Positions 42,902-51,937 of a stretch of 64,000 nucleotides of DNA are shown here, piece by piece. Each line of letters opens with the position of its first letter. Positions within the stretch are counted from its first letter, which is position 1. The position numbers and the translations under genes are program-made. The notes beneath the pieces were generated by a model. That model saw only the letters and a list, made by a program, of their open reading frames with translations, was not told the origin of the DNA and did not search any database. The stretch comes from Treponema sp. UBA4267 (GTDB lineage Bacteria; Spirochaetota; Spirochaetia; Treponematales; Treponemataceae). The stretch is taken from the NCBI GenBank assembly GCA_002395155.1, contig DGWD01000010.1, positions 43,358 to 107,357 on the forward strand, read 5' to 3'.

Positions 42902-42937
42902 AAAAGATTGTCGGGCTTGACCCGACAATCTTTTTTA
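42901..42937. terminator. Bidirectional terminator
   Basis: AAAAAAGATTGTCGGG pairs with CCCGACAATCTTTTTT across a five-base loop, between the convergent MATE and dehydrogenase genes. A/T tails on both sides serve both strands. Confidence 0.9.
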
Positions 42938-43957
42938 GTTTATCACACTAGTTGGAATTGCATTCAGATAATGAATGAAATTTTCAATTGCCATATCTAC
43001 TGCACGCAGACGGCTTTCTTTTGTAAGCCATGCAATGTGGCCTGTTATCGAAGTTTTGTCTGTGTGGAAGAGGGGATTATCCGAAACTGGTGGTTCATCC
43101 CTCAGAACATCAAGACCGGCTGCAAAGAGCTTTCCGCTGTTCAGTGCTTCCATCATTGCAGTCTCATCAATTAGACCGCCTCGGGCTGTGTTAATCAGAA
43201 TTGCTCCATCTTTCATTTTTGCAAAAGCTTCCTTGTCGAAGGTATCGGCTGTTTCTGCAGTATAAGGTGCATGAATTGAAATTACATCAGACTCACGAAG
43301 CAGGGTATCAAAATCAACTTGTTCAACAAAGGAATAAATTGCACCAACTTTTTTGTGGCGGCTGTAGGATATTACACGCATACCAAAGCCCGAAGCCATC
43401 TTTGCAAAGGCAAGACCGATTGCGCCAAGCCCAAAAATACCGCAAGTTTTTCCGTAAAGTTCAATCTGAGGTGTAACAACATTTCCGTACATTGCCCGTT
43501 CAAGAGGCATTCCCTTTTCATCAAGTGTAGTCCAGTCGGTTTTTTTAATCATGTCTGAATGAACATTTACGTGATGGCAGACTTCCATCAAGAGAGCCCA
43601 GCCATATTCAGCAATTGTCTGTGCACCGTAAATGGTGTTTGTAATGGTGATTTTCTTACGACGGGTCATTTCAACATCAAACTCGCCCCAGCCGTGACCA
43701 AGTGTTGCAATATATTTTAAGTTTGGATGATGACCCAGCCATTCTTCATTTATAACTTTGTCGCTGATCCAGAGCCCAAGAACTGCATCTGCATCACCAA
43801 TGATATCGTGATATTCTTCCGGCATAAGATATTTTTCAGGGATAACAATTTTCAGCTCTACATTAGGAAGCTTCTTCAACTGATTCCAGTGTTCTGTAAC
43901 TTCTTGAGCTGTAAGGTTTGGCATTTTTACCGTTTCCTGAATCACAACAATTTTCAT
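42935..43957 (-). CDS. D-2-hydroxyacid dehydrogenase
   Basis: A 340-residue NAD-dependent enzyme of the D-isomer-specific 2-hydroxyacid dehydrogenase family. The Rossmann motif GLGAIGLAFAKM, substrate Arg in INTARGGLID, Glu in RDEPPVSD and catalytic His in TGHIAWLT are all present. Members reduce 2-ketoacids or oxidise phosphoglycerate; this shorter form without an ACT domain suggests a ketoacid/hydroxypyruvate reductase. With the aminotransferase and serine dehydratase nearby, it fits amino-acid carbon metabolism. Start ATG 43957 has GAGGTG upstream. Confidence 0.9.
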   Translation of the reverse strand: MKIVVIQETVKMPNLTAQEVTEHWNQLKKLPNVELKIVIPEKYLMPEEYHDIIGDADAVLGLWISDKVINEEWLGHHPNLKYIATLGHGWGEFDVEMTRRKKITITNTIYGAQTIAEYGWALLMEVCHHVNVHSDMIKKTDWTTLDEKGMPLERAMYGNVVTPQIELYGKTCGIFGLGAIGLAFAKMASGFGMRVISYSRHKKVGAIYSFVEQVDFDTLLRESDVISIHAPYTAETADTFDKEAFAKMKDGAILINTARGGLIDETAMMEALNSGKLFAAGLDVLRDEPPVSDNPLFHTDKTSITGHIAWLTKESRLRAVDMAIENFIHYLNAIPTSVIN

Positions 43958-44095
43958 AACTTCACCTCTCTATAAAGATTTGGGCTTACTTTATGTTCTC
44001 TAATTAAGGAGTGTCAATTTAATTTTCAGAAAATTGTAAATTCTACAAAGCTGCTTATGTTTTTTTGTTCCACTTACAAATCTAAAAAAAACTTA

Positions 44096-44219
44096 TTGAC
44101 CATTGCGGCGGATTTTTTTTATAAAGGGCATAACAAAAATGAAGCAGGGTTCGTAAGTCGTTTTCATTTTACTTAAATGGCAAAGATGTCGTAAAAAACA
44201 TCTTTGCCATTTTTTTTTT
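44096..44219 (+). promoter_or_regulatory. opp promoter and attenuator-like leader
   Basis: TTGACC (44096-44101) N18 TATAAA (44120-44125) starts a ~115-base leader. It contains AAAATGAA/TTCATTTT (about 44137-44170) and then a full intrinsic terminator, AATGGCAAAGATGT/ACATCTTTGCCATT (44176-44211) with ten T, ending about 27 bases before oppB. A terminator between a promoter and its own operon implies antitermination or attenuation. No known riboswitch motif was recognised. Confidence 0.7.
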
Positions 44220-44246
44220 GCAATTTACGGACGCTAAGGAGGATAG

Positions 44247-45164
44247 ATGATTAAGTACATTCTAAAAAGGTTGGGGCTTGGCCTTCTTACCTTGTTCATC
44301 CTGATTGTAATCACTTTTACGCTGACAAAGGTTATGCCTGGAAGTCCTCTTCAATCAAAAAATATTTCTGGTGATGTTCTTGCCAAAATGGAAGCTCAGT
44401 ACGGTCTTGATAAACCGGTTGTAACACAGCTTTTCATTTATATAAAAAATATGCTGCAGGGTGATTTGGGAACTTCCTATAAGAAGACAGGAACTTCTGT
44501 AACATCAATTATTAAGCAATCAATGATTCCAACAATGAAGCTTGGTCTTGTTACAACAGTTCTGGTTCTGGTGGTTGGAATCTTTTCGGGCATCATGATG
44601 GCAAAATCAAAAAGCCCGGTAGCAAAGGGAGCCTGGCTTACAGGACTTACGCTTGGAGTTAGTATTCCTAACTTTCTTGTAGCCCTTCTTCTGATGATTT
44701 TATTCGGCGTTATTTTTAAGGCCCTGCCAATCATAGGTTTGAGTACACCACTGCACTATATTCTTCCGGCTGTAGCTCAGGGACTCTGGCCAATTAGTGC
44801 GGTTGCCCGTCTTACCCAGAGTTCTTACGAAGAGGTTATCAGACAGGATTACATAACCATGGCAAAGGCAAAGGGAATCAGCAAAAGCACCATTCTTTTC
44901 CGTCATGTTTTGAAAAATGCCATGCTGCCAGTAATTACTTACATTGGACCAATGGTTGCATTCCTGCTTACCGGTTCTGTAACAATCGAAAAGATTTTTA
45001 CGATTCCAGGACTTGGCCGTGAGTTTACAAATGCAATCATGAACCACGACTACACAGTGGTAATGGGAATCACGATTTTTATGGGAGCACTGATTATCAT
45101 GTGTAACCTGATTGCAGACTTGCTTTGTGCGGTGATAGATCCAAGAACAAGAAAGTCTTTGTAG
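44247..45164 (+). CDS. oppB: Peptide ABC transporter permease OppB
   Basis: A 305-residue inner-membrane permease of the OppB/DppB family, six helices. The N-terminus MIKYILKRLGLGLLTLFILI and the VMPGSP motif are typical, and the coupling-loop motif EEVIRQDYITMAKAKGISKS (EAA loop) lies in the second half. It forms the membrane channel with OppC. First gene of the operon, start ATG with AAGGAGG. Confidence 0.92.
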   Translation: MIKYILKRLGLGLLTLFILIVITFTLTKVMPGSPLQSKNISGDVLAKMEAQYGLDKPVVTQLFIYIKNMLQGDLGTSYKKTGTSVTSIIKQSMIPTMKLGLVTTVLVLVVGIFSGIMMAKSKSPVAKGAWLTGLTLGVSIPNFLVALLLMILFGVIFKALPIIGLSTPLHYILPAVAQGLWPISAVARLTQSSYEEVIRQDYITMAKAKGISKSTILFRHVLKNAMLPVITYIGPMVAFLLTGSVTIEKIFTIPGLGREFTNAIMNHDYTVVMGITIFMGALIIMCNLIADLLCAVIDPRTRKSL

Positions 45165-45173
45165 GAGGTAATT

Positions 45174-46115
45174 ATGGAAATGACAACAAGTGAATATAAG
45201 GAAATGCAAAAGGAGCAGTTATTTCGAAAGCTCAGTAAGGAAGAAAAGAATGATGAATTTATTGCGATTGAAAGCAAGACCTTCTTTCAGTCGGTAAAGG
45301 CTGAGTTTACAAAGAACAAGCGTGCAGTCTTTGGGCTGATCGTTCTTGTGATTGTAGTTCTTATGGCAATTCTTGGTCCGGTCTTTTCACCTTTTTCTTA
45401 TGAAGACCAGAACATTGCTTTAAGAAATGCGGCACCAACAGCCCAGCATCTTTTTGGAACCGATAAGATGGGCCGCGACATTTTTGTACGTATTCTTTAC
45501 GGTGCCCGTATAAGCCTTGGAGTTGGAATTGTAGCGGCCATCGTCAACCTGATTCTTGGAACTCTTTATGGTGGAATTGCAGGTTATGTCGGTGGAAAAA
45601 CAGATATGGTTATGATGCGTTTTGTCGATATCATCTATTCTGTACCTTCAATGCTTTATATTGTTTTGATTATGCTCTGGCTGGGGGCTGGAGTTTCTTC
45701 AATCATCCTTGGTATATCGATTACCTGCTGGATTGGTACGGCGAGAATTGTCCGTTCTCAGGTTAAGAGTTTGAGGGAGCAGGAGTTTACGATGGCGGCC
45801 TTTGTTCTTGGAGCAAGTCCAAAACGTATTCTTGTAAAGCACCTTCTGGTAAATGCAATGGGACCAATTATTGTAAACATTACACTTATGGTTCCACAGG
45901 CAATTTTTACGGAAGCCTGGCTCTCCTTTATCGGAGTTGGAATCTCGGCACCAAAGGCAAGCTGGGGAACCTTGTGCGATGCGGCAAGTGAGCTGATTAT
46001 GGTTTACCCTATGCAGACAATTTATCCGCTTGTTGCAATCTGTCTTACAATCATTTCCTTCAACTTTGTAGGTGAAGGCTTGGAGAGAGCGCTTGATCCA
46101 AAGAGAAAGAGATAA
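45174..46115 (+). CDS. oppC: Peptide ABC transporter permease OppC
   Basis: A 313-residue permease with the OppC-type N-terminal cytosolic extension before the first helix (AVFGLIVLVIVVLMAILGPV). The HLFGTDKMGRDIFVRILYGAR signature and the EAA loop LREQEFTMAAFVLGASPKRI are clear. It pairs with OppB, starting 10 bases after its stop. Confidence 0.92.
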   Translation: MEMTTSEYKEMQKEQLFRKLSKEEKNDEFIAIESKTFFQSVKAEFTKNKRAVFGLIVLVIVVLMAILGPVFSPFSYEDQNIALRNAAPTAQHLFGTDKMGRDIFVRILYGARISLGVGIVAAIVNLILGTLYGGIAGYVGGKTDMVMMRFVDIIYSVPSMLYIVLIMLWLGAGVSSIILGISITCWIGTARIVRSQVKSLREQEFTMAAFVLGASPKRILVKHLLVNAMGPIIVNITLMVPQAIFTEAWLSFIGVGISAPKASWGTLCDAASELIMVYPMQTIYPLVAICLTIISFNFVGEGLERALDPKRKR

Positions 46116-46190
46116 TGTGTAAGGCCGCTGGCGGCCGGTGTTCAATCGAAAGGCGTTAAAAAAAATGCGAAAGCATTTTTTAGCCTAACC
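46116..46190 (+). repeat. Skeleton repeat, copy A
   Basis: TGTGTAAG, a GC hairpin, GGTGTTCAAT, AGGCGTTAAAAAAAATGC, a loop and GCATTTTTTAGCC-TAACC. The fixed segments match copies B (53327-53411) and C (55041-55112, inverted), while the hairpin stems differ. It lies inside the opp operon between oppC and oppD. Confidence 0.75.
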
Positions 46191-46205
46191 AAATAAGAGG
46201 TTTAT

Positions 46206-47240
46206 ATGGCGTTATTAGAAATAAAGGGACTGACAACAGAGTTTAAGACAGACGGCGGAACAGTAAAGGCCGTGCGCGGAGTAGATTATCATGTTGAAGC
46301 CGGCGAAATTCTTGGAATCGTAGGGGAGTCCGGTTCGGGAAAGTCGCAGGGAATGCTTTCGCTCATGGGCCTCCTGGCCGGAAACGGAAAGGTAACTTCG
46401 GGTTCAATGATTTTTGACGGAAAGGATTTAAGTCCAAATCATTACAACACAAAGGCAGAAAAGAAGCAGTACGAAAAGATGCTGCAGGAAATCCGTGGAA
46501 ATGAAATCTCCATGATTTTCCAGGATCCAATGAGTTACTTGAACCCGATTGTAACAATTGAAAAGCAGATAACAGAAGGCATTTTGTATCACACAAAGTG
46601 TACAAAAAAGGAAGCAAGAGCTCGTGCAATTGAGCTGATGAAGATGGTCGGAATTCCAAGTCCAGAGATGCGATTAAAACAGTATCCCTTTGAGTTTTCC
46701 GGCGGTATGCGACAGAGAATCATAATTGCAATTGCCCTTGCAAATAACCCAAAGCTTTTGATTTGTGATGAACCGACAACTGCCCTTGATGTTACAGTTC
46801 AGGCTCAGATTCTGGAACTGATCAAAGAACTTACACAAAAGGCAGGAACTGGAGTAATTATGATTACCCACGACCTGGGAGTTGTAGCAAGCCTTTGTGA
46901 CAGAATCTCAATTATGTACGGCGGCAACATCATGGAGGAGGGAACTGTAAATGAAATCTTCTATGAGGCAAAACATCCATATACAAAGGGGCTTTTGAAC
47001 TCAATCGCAAATTCAAATGTAGATAACAAGGAACCATTAAAGCCGATTCCGGGAACACCACCTGATTTGATTAAGCTTGGTAACGAGTGTCCTTTTGCAC
47101 CACGCTGTAGCGAGGCGATGGAAATCTGTACAAAGTATTCACCGCTTTCAACTGAGTTCAGTAAAACTCATAAATGTAAATGCTGGCTGCATTGTGCAGA
47201 ACGATACGAAGAAGTGATTGGAGGAAAAGCTGATGAGTGA
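46206..47240 (+). CDS. oppD: Peptide ABC transporter ATPase OppD
   Basis: A 344-residue ATPase: Walker A GESGSGKSQ (Gln where Ser/Thr is more usual), Q-loop MIFQDPMSYLNP, signature FSGGMRQR, Walker B LLICDEPTTALD and H-loop MITHDLGVV. The C-terminal oligopeptide domain carries the Cys-rich CPFAPRCSEAMEICTKY motif, which can hold an Fe-S cluster in this family. It forms a heterodimer with OppF. The replaced Walker A residue may affect Mg coordination, though the partner site could carry the catalytic load. Confidence 0.92.
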   Translation: MALLEIKGLTTEFKTDGGTVKAVRGVDYHVEAGEILGIVGESGSGKSQGMLSLMGLLAGNGKVTSGSMIFDGKDLSPNHYNTKAEKKQYEKMLQEIRGNEISMIFQDPMSYLNPIVTIEKQITEGILYHTKCTKKEARARAIELMKMVGIPSPEMRLKQYPFEFSGGMRQRIIIAIALANNPKLLICDEPTTALDVTVQAQILELIKELTQKAGTGVIMITHDLGVVASLCDRISIMYGGNIMEEGTVNEIFYEAKHPYTKGLLNSIANSNVDNKEPLKPIPGTPPDLIKLGNECPFAPRCSEAMEICTKYSPLSTEFSKTHKCKCWLHCAERYEEVIGGKADE

Positions 47241-48219
47241 AAGTAAGACAACAGAGAAGACCCGACCTATTCTTGAAGTACAGGGACTCACAAAGTATTT
47301 CGATGCTGCAAAGGGCAAAAAGGTTCATGCAGTAGAAAACGTTTCCTTCACACTTGAACGCGGAGAAACTCTTGGAATTGTAGGGGAGTCTGGCTGTGGT
47401 AAGTCCAGCATGGGCCGAACCATTTTGAAGATTCATGATTCTACCAGCGGAAAGATAATTTTCGACGGAGTAGATATCACAAAGTTTTCAAATAAGCAGA
47501 TGAATCCATACAGAAAGAGAATGCAGATGATTTTCCAGGATCCTTATGCCTCTCTAAACCCAAGAATGACTGTTGGCGAAATTATTGAAGAACCTATGGT
47601 TATTCACAATATGGGAACTCCAAAGGAGCGAAAGGCAATCGTTCAGGATTTGATTCAGACAGTAGGTTTGAAGCCAGACCATATCCGCCGCTATCCATTT
47701 GAGTTTTCCGGAGGTCAGCGTCAGCGAATCGGAATTGCCAGGGCTCTTGCTCTAAACCCAGAATTCATTGTCTGCGATGAACCGATTTCTGCCCTTGATG
47801 TTTCAATTCAGGCTCAGGTAATCAACCTGCTGGAAAAGCTTCAGCATGAAAGAGGATTTTCTTACCTTTTTATTGCACACGACCTGGAAATGGTGCATCA
47901 CATCAGTCACAAGATTGGAGTTATGTATCTGGGAAATATGGTGGAATTCGGAACAAGTGATGAAGTGTATAAAACTCCTCTTCATCCTTATACAAAAGCT
48001 CTGATTTCTGCATCACCTGTTCCAGATCCAGAACTGGCAAAAACAAAAAAGCGAATTCTGCTGGAAGGCGAAGTTCCGTCTCCTCTTAATCCGCCAAAGG
48101 GCTGTCCTTTTGCACCTCGCTGTTCTCACTGTACAGAAAGGTGTAATCAGGAAAAGCCCGAAACTTATTCAATTGGTAACCATAAGGTAGCATGCTTTTT
48201 GTATGCACCTGAAAAATAA
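47233..48219 (+). CDS. oppF: Peptide ABC transporter ATPase OppF
   Basis: A 328-residue ATPase starting at ATG 47233, eight bases inside oppD. Motifs: GESGCGKSS, MIFQDPYASLNP, FSGGQRQR, FIVCDEPISALD, FIAHDLEMV and the C-terminal CPFAPRCSHCTERC. It has the usual OppF N-terminal LTKYFDAAKGKKVHAVENVS. Together with OppD it energises peptide uptake. Confidence 0.92.
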   Translation: MSESKTTEKTRPILEVQGLTKYFDAAKGKKVHAVENVSFTLERGETLGIVGESGCGKSSMGRTILKIHDSTSGKIIFDGVDITKFSNKQMNPYRKRMQMIFQDPYASLNPRMTVGEIIEEPMVIHNMGTPKERKAIVQDLIQTVGLKPDHIRRYPFEFSGGQRQRIGIARALALNPEFIVCDEPISALDVSIQAQVINLLEKLQHERGFSYLFIAHDLEMVHHISHKIGVMYLGNMVEFGTSDEVYKTPLHPYTKALISASPVPDPELAKTKKRILLEGEVPSPLNPPKGCPFAPRCSHCTERCNQEKPETYSIGNHKVACFLYAPEK

Positions 48220-48236
48220 ATATATGGAGGTTCACT

Positions 48237-49877
48237 ATGATTATGAATCGCAACGTTAAAAAGTGGGCTGCAGCACTTATGGGAACTGCAATGATGTTTG
48301 GACTCCTTTCTTGTGGAGGAAAATCTTCAAGCCGGGTAAAAACAAATGAAAAAGGTGAAATTATTGAAATTGTCGTAGCAAATCAGTCTGAAACTGGTGA
48401 ATATGATCCAGCTGGTGCCGCAGCTTATGTATATTTCTCTCATCAGACATATACATTGGATCCTCTTGTAACATATACACCAGATGGACTTTTTAAAGCC
48501 GCTACAGCAGAAAAATGGGAAATCAGTTCAGATTTATTGACTTACACTTTCTGGATTCGTGATAACGCAAAGTGGTCAGACGGTTCTCCTGTAACTTCTC
48601 AGGATTACAAAAACACAATGATTCGTGCCCTCGAGCCTGAAAATGGAGCCTGGTATGTAGACTTCCTTTTCCCTATAAAAGGGGCAACAGAGGCTTTTAG
48701 TGGAAATGGTAGTCTTGAAGATGTTGCAATTGATGCATCAGATCCAAAGGTATTAAAGATAACTCTTGAAAGTCCTTGTGCTTATTTCCTTGATATGTTT
48801 GCAAATGTTCCAACCTTTATGCCTTCAAACTGCAAGTATGCAAAAGATGAAGATAAACTTTGGGATATGGATCCTGCAAAAAACCTTGGAAATGGTCCAT
48901 GGTATATGGCAGAACGTAAGCCTGGAGAGTACATTCTCTACAAGAAAAATCCATACTACTATGATGCAGACAGCGTAAATCTTCTTTCAATCAAGATGCG
49001 TTTTATGGATGATAACCAGGCAAAGGCAGCTGCATATCAGACAGGAGAACTTACAATTCTGACTGGCGCTCCATCTTCGATTGCAGAACGCTATCAGGGT
49101 AAGCCTGATTTGAAAATCACAGAGGTTCCTCAGACTAACTACATCATGATGAATCCAAATGTTGCACCTTTTGATAATCCTAAGGTTCGAAAGGCTTTTG
49201 CACTTGCTCTTAAGAGAAAGGATATTGCAACAGTTGTCGGAATGTCTTGTGTTCCATCAACAACTTTTGTCGGCCGTTTCTATCACTCTAAGGTCGATGG
49301 AACTCAGTGGGGCGAGCTTCAGGGGGATTTGCTTGATGAAGACCTTGAAGAAGCAAAAAAACTTCTCGCTGAGGCCGGATATCCGGATGGAAAGGGACTT
49401 CCAAAAATTACTTACACATATCCTTCAATGAGTTATGAAGGTGATGTTGCCCAGGTTTTGCAGCAGCAGTGGAAACTTCTTGGAGTTGATGTAGAACTTC
49501 AGGCTCTTGAAAACGAAGTTTATGTTGCCCAGCGCCGTGAAAAGAAAGATCAGATGATTCGTATGCAGTGGTATGCAGATTACAACGATCCTACAACCTG
49601 GCTCATGATGTACGTAACAGGAAACAGTTTGAACGACATTAACTGGAACAACAAAAAGTATGATGATTTAATTGCAAAGTCTAATCTGGAACTGGATGCA
49701 AAAAAGCGTCAGGACATGATGCTTGCCGCAGAAAAAATTGCAGTCAGCGAAGATACTGTAATTGTTCCACTCTTTACAAACAATAGTACAAACCTTTATC
49801 CACCGGAACTTACAAATTATTACAATGATGTAATTGGTTATCCAAACTACACCGGTATGAAGGTTGAGCAGAAGTAA
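48237..49877 (+). CDS. oppA: Oligopeptide-binding lipoprotein OppA
   Basis: A 546-residue SBP family 5 protein. The signal sequence (VKKWAAALMGTAMMFGLLSC) has lipobox LLSC-G, so the mature protein is lipid-anchored. Family motifs include YTFWIRDNAKWSDGSPVTSQ (typically ...FHLR..akWsdG.pvta.D) and NGPWYMAERKPGEYI, plus the C-terminal lobe with IPLF-like VPLFTNNS. It delivers peptides to OppBCDF. Start ATG 48237 follows GGAGG by 6 bases. Confidence 0.92.
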   Translation: MIMNRNVKKWAAALMGTAMMFGLLSCGGKSSSRVKTNEKGEIIEIVVANQSETGEYDPAGAAAYVYFSHQTYTLDPLVTYTPDGLFKAATAEKWEISSDLLTYTFWIRDNAKWSDGSPVTSQDYKNTMIRALEPENGAWYVDFLFPIKGATEAFSGNGSLEDVAIDASDPKVLKITLESPCAYFLDMFANVPTFMPSNCKYAKDEDKLWDMDPAKNLGNGPWYMAERKPGEYILYKKNPYYYDADSVNLLSIKMRFMDDNQAKAAAYQTGELTILTGAPSSIAERYQGKPDLKITEVPQTNYIMMNPNVAPFDNPKVRKAFALALKRKDIATVVGMSCVPSTTFVGRFYHSKVDGTQWGELQGDLLDEDLEEAKKLLAEAGYPDGKGLPKITYTYPSMSYEGDVAQVLQQQWKLLGVDVELQALENEVYVAQRREKKDQMIRMQWYADYNDPTTWLMMYVTGNSLNDINWNNKKYDDLIAKSNLELDAKKRQDMMLAAEKIAVSEDTVIVPLFTNNSTNLYPPELTNYYNDVIGYPNYTGMKVEQK

Positions 49878-49894
49878 CTGAAGTAGAAAACAGT

Positions 49895-49940
49895 CCGGTG
49901 GTTGAGTGCTTCGCGAAGCGAAGTGTATCGAAACCACCGG
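49895..49940. repeat. GGTGGTTGAG dispersed repeat, intergenic copy
   Basis: CCGGTGGTT (49895-49903) pairs with AACCACCGG (49932-49940), with an inner GCTTCGC/GCGAAGC stem. The ends match the element translated inside the ECF ATPase (23658-23719). It lies after oppA and may act as a weak terminator or mRNA stabiliser. Confidence 0.75.
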
Positions 49941-49959
49941 CAACCTGGAGGAGTTGGTT

Positions 49960-50388
49960 ATGACAACAGAAAAAGTAAATGATCTTGAGATAGTTCCTTT
50001 GCTTTCATATTTCGATCCAAAGAAGTTTCGTCTTATTCCAGCAGATGCTCATATGTTTTCCGGTGGAATAAGCGAAATTCCGGTACATATAAATCTTCAC
50101 TCTGATTTTGGAAAGCAACTTGATTTTGATACAAGAAATCTGCAGAAGCTTTATGGCTTTGCAATTATATGCAACAAAATGATTGACGTGAATCAGGGAG
50201 AATATTATTCACCAAAAAGAGGTGGAAAATTACGACTCGTAGAACTAAATGATTGCGGCGAGCTTTGGATTATGAAGTTTGATTTCTTTGATGCAAGTTC
50301 AAAACTCTATGCTGTAGAAACAAACGTGGTAAAAAATCTTTTGAATCAGGCAAGAAAACCAGCCTTCTTAGATTATACAGTTTTTTAA
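49960..50388 (+). CDS. Conserved small protein of opp-sda operon, unknown function
   Basis: A 142-residue soluble protein starting at ATG 49960 behind GGAGGAG. It has a beta-rich look (PVHINLHSDFGKQLDFDTRN, GKLRLVELNDCGELWIMKFD) that could form a small cupin-like barrel, but I cannot name the family. It lies between oppA and the serine dehydratase genes, four bases from sdaAB, so it is likely linked to peptide or serine catabolism. Confidence 0.65.
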   Translation: MTTEKVNDLEIVPLLSYFDPKKFRLIPADAHMFSGGISEIPVHINLHSDFGKQLDFDTRNLQKLYGFAIICNKMIDVNQGEYYSPKRGGKLRLVELNDCGELWIMKFDFFDASSKLYAVETNVVKNLLNQARKPAFLDYTVF

Positions 50389-50392
50389 GCCT

Positions 50393-51058
50393 ATGAATAT
50401 TTTTGAGATAATAGGGCCGGTGATGGTAGGGCCTTCTTCTTCGCATACGGCCGGTGCTGTCAAAATCGGATATGCAAGTCGTAAACTTTTGGGAGAAGAA
50501 TTAAAGGCTGCAGAAATCTTACTGCATGGAAGTTTTCTTGCAACTGGAAAAGGACATGGAACAAACTTTGCACTCGTTGCAGGACTTTTGGGAATGAAAG
50601 AAGATAATCCTCTCATTCCCGAAAGTCTACAACTTGCAAAAGAGCAGGGGATTGAGATTAACTTTGGAAGTACAGAGTTAAAAGATTATCACCCTAATTC
50701 TGTACTTCTTAATCTTACTGGAAAAAAAGGTCGTAAGTTACAGGTGATTGGAGAATCCGTTGGCGGCTCAATAATAAACATTGCGAGCATAGATGGATTG
50801 AGAACAAATTTTTCGGGAGAGAATCCAACTTTGATTGTTCACAACAAAGATCAGCCTGGACATGTTAGCGAGGTTACAAGCATGCTTGCACATAAGTCAG
50901 TTAATATTGCAGCTATGCAGTTATATCGTGCTAAACGAGGCGGTGATGCAGTTATGGTTCTTGAGCTGGACAGCGAGATTCCTCAAGAGTCTTTACACTG
51001 GTTAACAAAACTTGAAGGTGTAGAAAAAGTAACATATTACAGCTGTGTGGAGAATTAA
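50393..51058 (+). CDS. sdaAB: L-serine dehydratase, beta subunit
   Basis: A 221-residue subunit of the iron-sulphur L-serine dehydratase, which converts serine to pyruvate and ammonia. The N-terminal block IIGPVMVGPSSSHTAGAVKI carries the family signature, and the C-terminal ~75 residues are an ACT domain (PTLIVHNKDQPGHVSEVTSM). It is paired with the alpha subunit, with one base between their stop and start. In the context of peptide uptake it would feed imported serine into pyruvate. Confidence 0.92.
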   Translation: MNIFEIIGPVMVGPSSSHTAGAVKIGYASRKLLGEELKAAEILLHGSFLATGKGHGTNFALVAGLLGMKEDNPLIPESLQLAKEQGIEINFGSTELKDYHPNSVLLNLTGKKGRKLQVIGESVGGSIINIASIDGLRTNFSGENPTLIVHNKDQPGHVSEVTSMLAHKSVNIAAMQLYRAKRGGDAVMVLELDSEIPQESLHWLTKLEGVEKVTYYSCVEN

Positions 51059-51059
51059 A

Positions 51060-51917
51060 ATGTCATTTTCAAAAATGTCAGAAATTATAGAAGCCTCTCA
51101 GACTAAAAATCTTCCTTTTTGGAAGGTGATTATGGATGATGATGTAGAGGAGCGTAAAGTAACCGAAAAGGAAAGTTTTTCTCGTATGGAAAAAATGCTT
51201 GATGCCATGCTTGAGGCTGATAAAAAATATAATCCTGATTTACGTTCCCAAAGCGGACTTAGCGGTGGAGATGGTGCAAAGCTTGAGTCTTTCAGAAAGC
51301 AGGAAAATCGTCTTATCGGAACCTTTCTCGCTATGGTTATGGAGAAGGCCGTTAAGATGGCAGAATCAAATGCCTGTATGGGAAGAATTGTAGCGGCTCC
51401 AACTGCCGGTTCTTGCGGAGTAATTCCAGCTGTCTTACTCACTTATTTAGAAGAGAAAAATGTAGAAAAGACTAGGGTAGTAGAAGCCCTTTTTGTTGCA
51501 GCAGGAATTGGTCAGGTGATTGCAGAAACCGCAAGTATATCTGGTGCGGAAGGAGGCTGCCAGGCAGAAATTGGAAGTGCCAGTTCAATGGCAGCTGGAG
51601 CATTAACTTATCTTGAAAATGGTGATAATGAGCAGATTGCAAATGCTGCAGCTCTGGCAATGAAAAATATGTTAGGTCTTACCTGTGATCCGGTTGCGGG
51701 CTTGGTAGAAGTTCCCTGTATAAAAAGAAATGTGTCTGGCGCGGTAAATGCCATTGTTTCAAGTCAGATGGCGATGGCAGGAATTAAGTCTGCAATTCCT
51801 GTTGATGAAGTTTTTGAAACTATGGGGCGAATCGGAAAACTGATTCCAGCCTGTTTAAAAGAAACAAGCCTGGAAGGTCTGGCAAAAGCCCCATCTGCCT
51901 TGAAGTTTTCTTCTTAA
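51060..51917 (+). CDS. sdaAA: L-serine dehydratase, alpha subunit (Fe-S)
   Basis: A 285-residue catalytic subunit. Conserved motifs with the probable cluster cysteines are AAPTAGSCGVIPAVLL, GAEGGCQAEIGSASSMAAGA and LTCDPVAGLVEVPCIKRN. Start ATG 51060 is preceded by GGAG. The enzyme's [4Fe-4S] cluster makes it oxygen-sensitive, in keeping with an anaerobe. It ends the operon, converging on the XRE-FliM gene. Confidence 0.92.
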   Translation: MSFSKMSEIIEASQTKNLPFWKVIMDDDVEERKVTEKESFSRMEKMLDAMLEADKKYNPDLRSQSGLSGGDGAKLESFRKQENRLIGTFLAMVMEKAVKMAESNACMGRIVAAPTAGSCGVIPAVLLTYLEEKNVEKTRVVEALFVAAGIGQVIAETASISGAEGGCQAEIGSASSMAAGALTYLENGDNEQIANAAALAMKNMLGLTCDPVAGLVEVPCIKRNVSGAVNAIVSSQMAMAGIKSAIPVDEVFETMGRIGKLIPACLKETSLEGLAKAPSALKFSS

Positions 51918-51937
51918 GTACTACGCTGGAGAAAAAA

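Noticed and set aside
44132..44219. T-box or known riboswitch in the opp leader
   Set aside because: No T-box sequence (TGGNACC) or familiar aptamer core was seen; only the terminator structure supports regulation.
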